Assembly (NCBI RefSeq): GCF_029784165.1
Contig: NC_073695.1
Location: 88,667,902 to 88,731,901 of the forward strand
DNA length: 64,000 bases
Direction of reading: 5' to 3'
Source of the DNA: Wyeomyia smithii
Lineage: Eukaryota; Arthropoda; Insecta; Diptera; Culicidae
A program made the position numbers and the translations under genes. Position 1 is the first letter of the stretch. Each line of letters starts with the position of its first letter. The notes beneath the pieces were generated by a model. That model was not told the DNA's origin. It was given only the letters and a program-made list of their open reading frames with translations, and made no database searches. Below are positions 57,780 to 64,000 of this stretch, in pieces.

Positions 57780-60480
57780 GAGTGGTGCTGGGGTATTTAC
57801 ACTCCCTCAAACATCTACTTCTCGGGACAACGATTAAGTATTACGTCGCGGAGTGGCTTTTGTTCTTGATGCACCCTCTTTACTTTTATAACCTCCTAGC
57901 TAATTACCTGCAGACTGGCAATTAGGTACCACTGGCGTGTGTTTTGGTTTACCCGCCACACGCGTTACAGCCCAAGGACTATCTGACAGGCAGCTGCACA
58001 AACCGCACTCCAGATATTCTCCGCTAGATTGTCCGGAGTAGTGCTTTGCCAACATGTCGCTCCTCGCACGTAAACAACGTGGGCATACGAAGAAGATGTA
58101 TCAGCAGTCCGAACCTATGCAGATATTGCCTGAAGCAACCATGGCCTGACAGGATCTGTGTCAGGTGCAAGTTCACTCCGGCATGGTGCCTCCAGACCCA
58201 ACAGGATATCTCCAGAATCAGTCGATGCGTTCATCTACCTTTCGTGAAATTGGGCCTTTCCCACTGCCATCGGGACATCGTGGATGACCTTCTTCTGGTT
58301 CCTCGTATGCGCAATTAACCGTGTCACGTTGGCAGAAGCATTCTTCTCTTCCTGTTCTCTTTAATGGCGATGCTGATAGGCATCATGCCGGACAAGGCAC
58401 AAATTGCATCGTATGACACTGTACGGTATGCACTCGCAACCCCCAGACACATACCATGGTCACTGCTAATATCTAGAGCTTTGGACCACATTGGCTCGCT
58501 ATACTTAAGTATGGACGAAACCACGATCTCTTTAATGGCGATGCTGATAGGCATCATGCCGGACAAGGCACAAATTGCATCGTATGACACTGTACGGTAT
58601 GCACTCGCAACCCCCAGACACATACCATGGTCACTGCTAATATCTAGAGCTTTGGACCACATCGGCTCGCTATACTTAAGTATGGACGAAACCACGATGG
58701 TAAGGAGTTTGCGTTTACTACCATTGAAGGATGAGCTACTGGACATCATACGAGATAGTGCTGCAATAGCCGATGGAGTCCTCCAACAGGCAGAGTTTAC
58801 GTGGTTCCCAAGCGTGAGCTTGGCGTCGACCATAATCAGAAAAAGCATCGGAGAGTTTTGAGGTGATGGGGCAGTCTCCAGCCATCAACTCGACTTCCTC
58901 GACCGACTCGCCGTAGACCTCTAGCGTTATGTCATCTGGAAAGCCGACGATCACAACTCCTACAGGGAACTTGAGTTTCAACACACCGCAATACAGAACC
59001 GGGCCCAGAATAGAATCTTGCGAAACTCCTGCGGTGATTGGAATGCACTTCTGACCTTCGTCCATGTAGTAGACAAGTGCTCGTTTCTGGGAGTAATTTT
59101 CCAGAATCTTTTACAGTGACACCGGTACATGGATGCTCCTGAGCACAGGCGCTATGGAGTCCCAACTGGCGGTATTGAACGCATTCTTCACGTCAAGCGT
59201 GACGATTGCGCAATAGCGTATGCCCCTTCTCTTGCGCTGGAGTGCTACCTCCGCCGTTTTGGTGACGAACTGGTAACTTGCAAGACCGTTTACACCTTCA
59301 TTTCCACCAGTCTATTGAGGATAATCCTTTCAAGCAGTGTACAGCAGGCAGATGGGTCCCAGGCGGTTTATTAGCGTTCGACAGTAAGAACAATTTCGGC
59401 CGCTTCCACCTCTCCGGGAAGAGTCAGTCATCCAGGCACCTCTGCATGACTGCCCAGAACAGCCAGGGGGTCATTTCTATCGCCAGCCTGATTGCCAGCT
59501 TAGGGATTCCATCGGGTGTCCGGTGCTTTGCTTGCCTTTATGGGAGTTGCCGATTACGATGAGTTCCTCATTCGTAAGCGTTACCTTCTTCTCAACCTCG
59601 ACACAGCTAGTCGGCGCTGACAGATATTTGGCAGATTGGCCGACTATCTCTGGTCTGTGTCTGAGATACTGGAACGTCGGAAGTGAGACTCGACTGGTTC
59701 GTGGTGTTGAAAGAGATTCTTGATGAGACGCTCCAGCATCGCTTTGCAGGTGCCAACACACATTTGGTCTTGGAAATTACGATCCTGTTGGCGTCAAACT
59801 ATTGATTCGTATTGACACTCGCGCCTAGCCTATCGAAGCAGACCCTCTTGCTTGCTATAATCGTACTCTTCAGAGCCGAGCTTGCAGAACCTAATGCTGC
59901 GTGACGCTCAATCCTCTGTTCGTTAGTCCACCAGCAAACCGGTGACTTCCTATTTCTAGGATGGCGAGTCCTAGGCATTGTGCAGTCGCACGCCTACGAT
60001 AGTATGGCGAATAGTTGGCCAATTTCCCCCATCGCACTCTCTTCTCATTGCCTCGTCGAATACTTCGGCATCGAAATGCGATGTTTTGCATCCGCGGACG
60101 GTCGGAGTGTTGGCTCTACCCGTCACTTGCCGCCTCGCATTGCTGTCTACAGTATAGCAAACCGCTATTGGTGTAGCCATCGTATACTCTCCAGTTCGCG
60201 ATCAGTCCTGAGCTGAAGAACGCCACGTCGATGATCGACTTCCTTCCATTTCTGCTGTATGTGTATCAGGTCTCAACGTTGGCCAGATCTAGGTTGAGCT
60301 TTGCCAAAGCCTTTGGTTCGTACAGCGACTCCTCCACTCAACAGCCCAAGCGTTGAAGTCGCCCGTCACCACAAACAGCTTTAGATCCGTTAGCTCCATG
60401 GATAACAGGTCGTCAGCCTGGGTGTACCTGTCGGTAAACCAATATGATAGAGCAGAGCAACTGCAGTAGAACACCAATAA
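57780..60480 (-). mobile_element. Decayed R1/LOA-like non-LTR retrotransposon
   Basis: Read on the minus strand, in several frames. An endonuclease piece comes first (FVVTGDFNAWAVEWRSR, near 60390-60330). RT pieces follow, with FNTASWDSIAPV near 59150, PITAGVSQDSILGPVLYCG near 59040, and the catalytic box as FPDDI near 58930, where YADD would be usual. Next comes the post-RT region (LSGMMPISIAIKE) near 58360. A downstream region at 58300-57900 reads SGHGCF, RFG and AVCAAACQIVL, like the C-terminal zinc-knuckle region of these elements. It is 5' truncated within the endonuclease, is full of stops and frameshifts, and carries a tandem duplication. R1 versus LOA placement is an inference. Confidence 0.75.
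58356..58698. repeat. 171-bp tandem duplication inside the retrotransposon
   Basis: 58356-58526 is repeated at 58527-58697 with one difference that I can see (cacattggc/cacatcggc). Since 171 is 3 x 57, the reading frame is kept, and the minus-strand protein carries the same 57-residue block twice (VVSSILKYSEPMWSKALDIS and on). Near-identity of the copies contrasts with the general decay of the element, so the duplication is young or has been homogenised. Confidence 0.95.
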
Positions 60481-60626
60481 AAATAAGTTTCCAATATGTG
60501 ATCATAGGTGGCAAGTAAAAGGTTATGACGTCACAACAATAGTTTACGTTCGGTATTCAGTGCGGATTTTCAACAAATTGTTCTTTGGTTAAGTTTCTAA
60601 CGTTCTACGGTTACAAAAAAACGCGA

Positions 60627-61182
60627 ATACCATCGTGTGCTGTTGAATCATGTGATGTTTCGGTTTATCAAGCCAAAAAGTTAGACATAAGCATACATAC
60701 TTCTCCCAAAAACCCCGATGTTGAGAAACGTTGGCGTTTATTCTGTTGGGTACCAGATATTCCCGCAAAGTTTTGTATTTGTTCACAACATTTTCGCGCG
60801 GAAGACTTCGAGCATAGATTCCAGGCCGTTTCTCGGCGCATTTTAGCATCGGAAGGTAATGTTTCAATCTACCATTCATACCTGTCCAAAAGTAATTGTT
60901 TGCATTTCAGCTGTTCAACAATTTTTACCCTTTCCACCGGTGAATCCATCATCACGGACGGTAAGAGCCGAGAGGGAGGCTAGATCCGCGCTTGTAGCAG
61001 AGCTTTTAACGCAACATGAGGCAGATGCACCAGCTGAAGAATGCGCTCCTTCGGTCGAACAGGTTCAATGTACCGGCGAGAACGTTTTTTCGATTGGGGT
61101 CGGTGGTGGCTTGTTGAATGAAGCGCGTCAACCAATGACTGAGCGCTCTACCTACGACGATATTCATCCACACATCAATTAG
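60627..61182 (+). CDS. THAP-type zinc-finger protein, two exons, start codon uncertain
   Basis: THAP domains are about 90-residue zinc-dependent DNA-binding modules in transcription regulators and in P-element-type transposases. Exon 1 is 60627-60855, intron 60856-60910 (55 bp, gtaatg to tttcag), exon 2 60911-61182, giving 166 codons and TAG. The C2CH ligands are in place: Cys4, Cys9, Cys52 and His55 counting from the IPSC codon. The conserved Trp (KRW, 36), the phenylalanine of the AEDF block (61) and an AVxxF block (AVQQF, replacing AVPTIF), which is created only by splicing, are also present. After the domain comes a short acidic and Gln-rich tail. The codon where MP(S/N)C usually begins is ATA, and no in-frame ATG lies upstream before the stop at 60540. 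It could start on an upstream exon, at a near-cognate codon, or be a recent pseudogene. Confidence 0.65.
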
Positions 61183-62776
61183 GTCCTAAAGCTATACCAA
61201 TTTTTATATATCATTTGTAAAAGCCGCGTTTTCTAAGCAAAATGAGATTTTTAAAAAGTGTTTATCGTTTTCCTCCGATTTCTAAATGAAGAATAAAAAA
61301 ACTGCGTACGTTATATTAGAGAACAGTCATTTAAGGCATTTCGAGCATGTTTTTATTCTTCAGAATCTCGTTTGCTCAGAAAATTGCACTCTTCCAGCTA
61401 ATATATGAAAATCAGAAAACCGTTTAAAACTTTAGGACCCCATTGTCAAAAAGAAACTACAAAACTTAAAGACCTACGATCAATTATTGATTATAATCAT
61501 TCTATTGATTGTGCAACACACATAAAAAATGAGAAAATACAAAATTAAAAAATCGGGAGAAAATATTTCATGAAAACTTTGTCATATTAAAACCCTCCCC
61601 TAAATAGTAACGTAATCTATGACAATACCTGGAAGACACATGTTATTTCTGATATTATCATAATACAACAATATAATGCATTCCATACGATTTCAAATAA
61701 AATTTATATAGTTTCCTACGCCAAACTGTATTCAATTGGTTGTTGTGACGTCACGATCTCAGCACGTGAAAAATGTTGCTATCTAACACTTGCAAACACG
61801 CTCATCTGCCGCATCTTCGTATAAACCTCATTTGTAGAACACTTTATTCAGCTTGGCAACCGCGTACCCTTCTTTCGAGGTTGAAACCTCAGGCTTTATA
61901 GTCGTCAATTTTGCGCTTTTCACCGCATCAAAAGATGATCATTTCGCCCGACCATTTAATTAGTTAAAGTTAGAATGTGATTTTTATACTAATTATAATA
62001 ATTTTTTTCAACATGCGGAAACCAAGTAAATTTTTTAAATATATTTCCATATTTTAAAAAGACAACTCCCTTCTGCTTCACAAAAAGAGATACTGTGGTA
62101 TCGACGGATGTGATCCACATACACGGTTAAATGAAGCTACCTAGTTATGTGTACGAAAACTACCAATTTTCGAGTTCGCCTAAGCGAACTTCGATTTTGA
62201 GTAACTCTGATTAAGTGAAATTGGTAGAAAAAACTCATATGATGGATCAACACAGTATACCTATTTTTGACTGCAATGTTTTAGGTTGTATTTAATTATG
62301 AAATTGGTAGTTTCCTTCGATCCCTTCCATCAAAAATTATCGCTGCTCGAGAGGTGTTGTTTTGCCTAATTTTGGATGAAAATTTTTAACCTGCCAGTGC
62401 TGTCAAGAAAAAAATAACTCTAGATAAACATTTTTAAAGGTCCTATCTGCTTTCATCGTTTTTCCGGAGCGTTTTTTATTTTGGCAATTGTTCAGCTTTA
62501 GTAACTTTCCCAAGCGTGGTTTTCATTCAGAAGGCTAGAGTGATCCCTCCACTATAAACTCGTGCAAATAACGTGGCATAAAAGGTGTTTAATAAGTTGT
62601 GGTGATTAAATGAAAGTGATCGATAAAAAAATCGATCAAAGTAGATAGGACCTTTTGAAATGTTTCTCTAGAATTGTGAAATCAACGGCCTTTTTTTCTA
62701 CGAGTGCTAAAAATTCGGTTTTCTAGTGCAAAAAGGTTTGAGTAGTGTTTTGTTTGCTTTGAAATATTTAAAGTGA
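61183..62776. other. AT-rich stretch without recognised genes
   Basis: No coding sequence. TTGTTGTGACGTCA at 61740-61753 is the inverse of TGACGTCACAACAA at 60527-60540, so the two copies bracket the THAP gene. A possible transcription start (tttcattcagaagg, about 62521) precedes the open frame at 62777. Confidence 0.3.
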
Positions 62777-63037
62777 ATGAAATATCTTCATCGATTGACG
62801 AAAGGTGAGGTTGGTGATTTTAAATGTGAAATTCTCCACAGTCTAATACAATTTCTGTTCCTTGTAAACTTCCTTCTGAAAGCAAAACCAACCGCACAGG
62901 AAGTGGTATCGCCTGCGGGGACACCGAACCGGAGAATGAACTGTTGGTGTGCGCCTGAGTGGCACGGGCCGGATTTTGGTCTTCCGGAAATTTACAGCGT
63001 CGAAGATCCCACTATTGTGGCGCCAGCACTAAATTAA
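62777..63037 (+). CDS. Small unrecognised ORF, possibly an exon
   Basis: 86 codons from an ATG, moderately GC-rich in its second half. After a charged start comes a hydrophobic stretch (SLIQFLFLVNFLL) that could be a signal anchor, then a Cys/Trp-containing tail (NCWCAPEWHGPDFGLPEIYS). No family is recognised. A GT at 62805 and an AG at 62899 would also allow splicing, changing the product. It may simply be chance; coding use looks better than in neighbouring sequence but is not decisive. Confidence 0.25.
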   Translation: MKYLHRLTKGEVGDFKCEILHSLIQFLFLVNFLLKAKPTAQEVVSPAGTPNRRMNCWCAPEWHGPDFGLPEIYSVEDPTIVAPALN

Positions 63038-63284
63038 AGTTCGGAAGTCAGACTTCCGACTTCCGAACTTTCTTCCGACTTTACAAACACATAGAACAAC
63101 TGCGTGTTCACACAACATGAACTGCGGAATGTTTTCAATGTATTTGTTTTTATAAACTGGACTGACAGCGCAGTGGCGGCTGAGATGCTTGCAGTGTTGC
63201 GAGAACACCAAAAAAAAACTCGGAAAAAAATAAAATGTGTCTGATTCTAAACCCAAATTTGACAATTCGTTAGTAACGAAATTG

Positions 63285-63430
63285 AAAAAAGGGGAATAAA
63301 AATCGGTAGAGTAGCTTTTCGGCAATGAAGAACATGGGAATTTTTTTTTCGCAGAGTGCCGTTCCAAAATAATCACGTACAAAACTTCAAGTTATGCCTA
63401 TGCGGCCATGACGAGGCGCGCTTCAAATTC
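63285..63430. repeat. Fragment of the 33-kb foldback element
   Basis: It matches about 33700-33860 in direct orientation: 'gaaggaaatcggcttag' against 'aaaatcggtagagtag', and 'tatgcggctgtggcgaggcgcg' against 'tatgcggccatgacgaggcgcg'. It is diverged, and only one arm is present. Confidence 0.6.
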
Positions 63431-63475
63431 GAAAAAATAGGTTTTCTGAGCACTAAAAGATAAATAATCTTTTAA

Positions 63476-63613
63476 AACTCTAGTGCCCGGTGCCGCTTTT
63501 AGACGGCTTCAGTCAAATTTCTAAAAAGCTGCAATAAATAATTAAAAAATATTTATAAAGATTTATAGTGATTTTACCGAAGTTCGTCCAAAAAAATCTT
63601 GGGCACTAGAGGG
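63476..63613. mobile_element. 138-bp piggyBac-type MITE, copy 3
   Basis: The left end is decayed (AACTCTAGTGCCC after TTAA at 63472-63475). The right end is the inverse of CCCTCTAGTGCCCA followed by TTAA (63614-63617). The body is GTGCCGCTTTTAGACGG, homologous to copies 1 and 2 and the most diverged of the three. Confidence 0.85.
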
Positions 63614-63617
63614 TTAA

Positions 63618-64000
63618 TATATGATACAAAAATAAAATAATGTTTAACGACTGCCATTTAACGAACTAACTATAGACGCAAAGGTTGTTCTCGACCGGCA
63701 GTTCAGCAGAGTATCTACTATGTTTGATTTAAATTTGTCTGCCTATTTGTCGGTGGTTTCGTTTTTCTTTATGATCTGATTAGTCTGAATGTATCATTGT
63801 TGATTCTCAGTTTTATTATATGTAATGACATGCCAAGTTTTTTTTACTGAAGAATACATTTTGAACCTCTGTTGTGTTATAACTAAAGGCAGGAATACAC
63901 AAAGAAACGCGGTTTCACTACTAAACTTGTCAACCTAACCAAGAATGAGTTGTTTTGAATCTGTTCGCAAATTTTTCTACAACCTTTTAAAAAAGAAACA
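63618..64000. other. Gene-free window end
   Basis: Nothing recognisable. Confidence 0.4.

Overview
The window looks like nuclear DNA from a dipteran insect, most likely a culicine-type mosquito. The evidence is an AT-rich composition, short (55-100 bp) GT-AG introns in conserved genes, a NOG1 protein of insect type, a decayed transposase resembling the mosquito Tc1/mariner DD37E group, several tRNA-derived SINE families, and a very dense, nested load of non-autonomous DNA transposons. I see no bacterial, viral, CRISPR or rRNA features and no genuine tRNA gene. The tRNA-like stretches all belong to SINEs.

Only two intact-looking host genes are clear, both on the minus strand. The first, at 18384-20563, is a complete four-exon nucleolar GTPase of the NOG1/GTPBP4 family (652 aa), needed for 60S ribosome assembly. 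The second, at 26554-28074, is the 3' part of a zona pellucida (ZP) domain membrane protein: the end of the ZP module, a furin-type site, one transmembrane helix and a short tail. Its 5' exons must lie to the right. A third candidate, at 60627-61182 (plus), is a two-exon THAP zinc-finger protein whose expected ATG reads ATA. A colinear but broken match to histone H2A is suspected at 16530-16770 (minus).

Layout. 1-2400: no gene. 2400-7900: a transposon nest around a frameshifted non-LTR retrotransposon (minus), with a foldback element, a SINE and three MITEs. 7990-13830: further inverted-repeat elements, an unrecognised GC-richer island (8640-9110) and a pre-miRNA-like hairpin (11415-11494). 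14304-17525: a decayed DD37E mariner, an ACGCGG-rich tandem repeat element, the H2A-like relic and a SINE. 18384-20563: NOG1. 20880-23025: a hairpin MITE and a pair of about 798-bp elements packed with CACGTAAA-type motifs. 23487-23791: a 300-bp TA microsatellite. 24437-25215 and 29093-38640: nested SINEs and MITEs, including a 2,990-bp hAT-type element with a perfect 8-bp target duplication. 43088-46225: a composite of two different tandem arrays with insertions. 46598-49172: a 2.57-kb element with arms of about 510 bp and two internal hairpins. 57780-60480: a decayed R1/LOA-like retrotransposon carrying an in-frame 171-bp tandem duplication.

I see no operon-like cooperation between the genes. 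The organising theme is repeated insertion of small elements into one another, which gives a relative insertion order. Element boundaries come from terminal inverted repeats (TIRs) and target-site duplications (TSDs) read by eye. Family names are inferences where stated.
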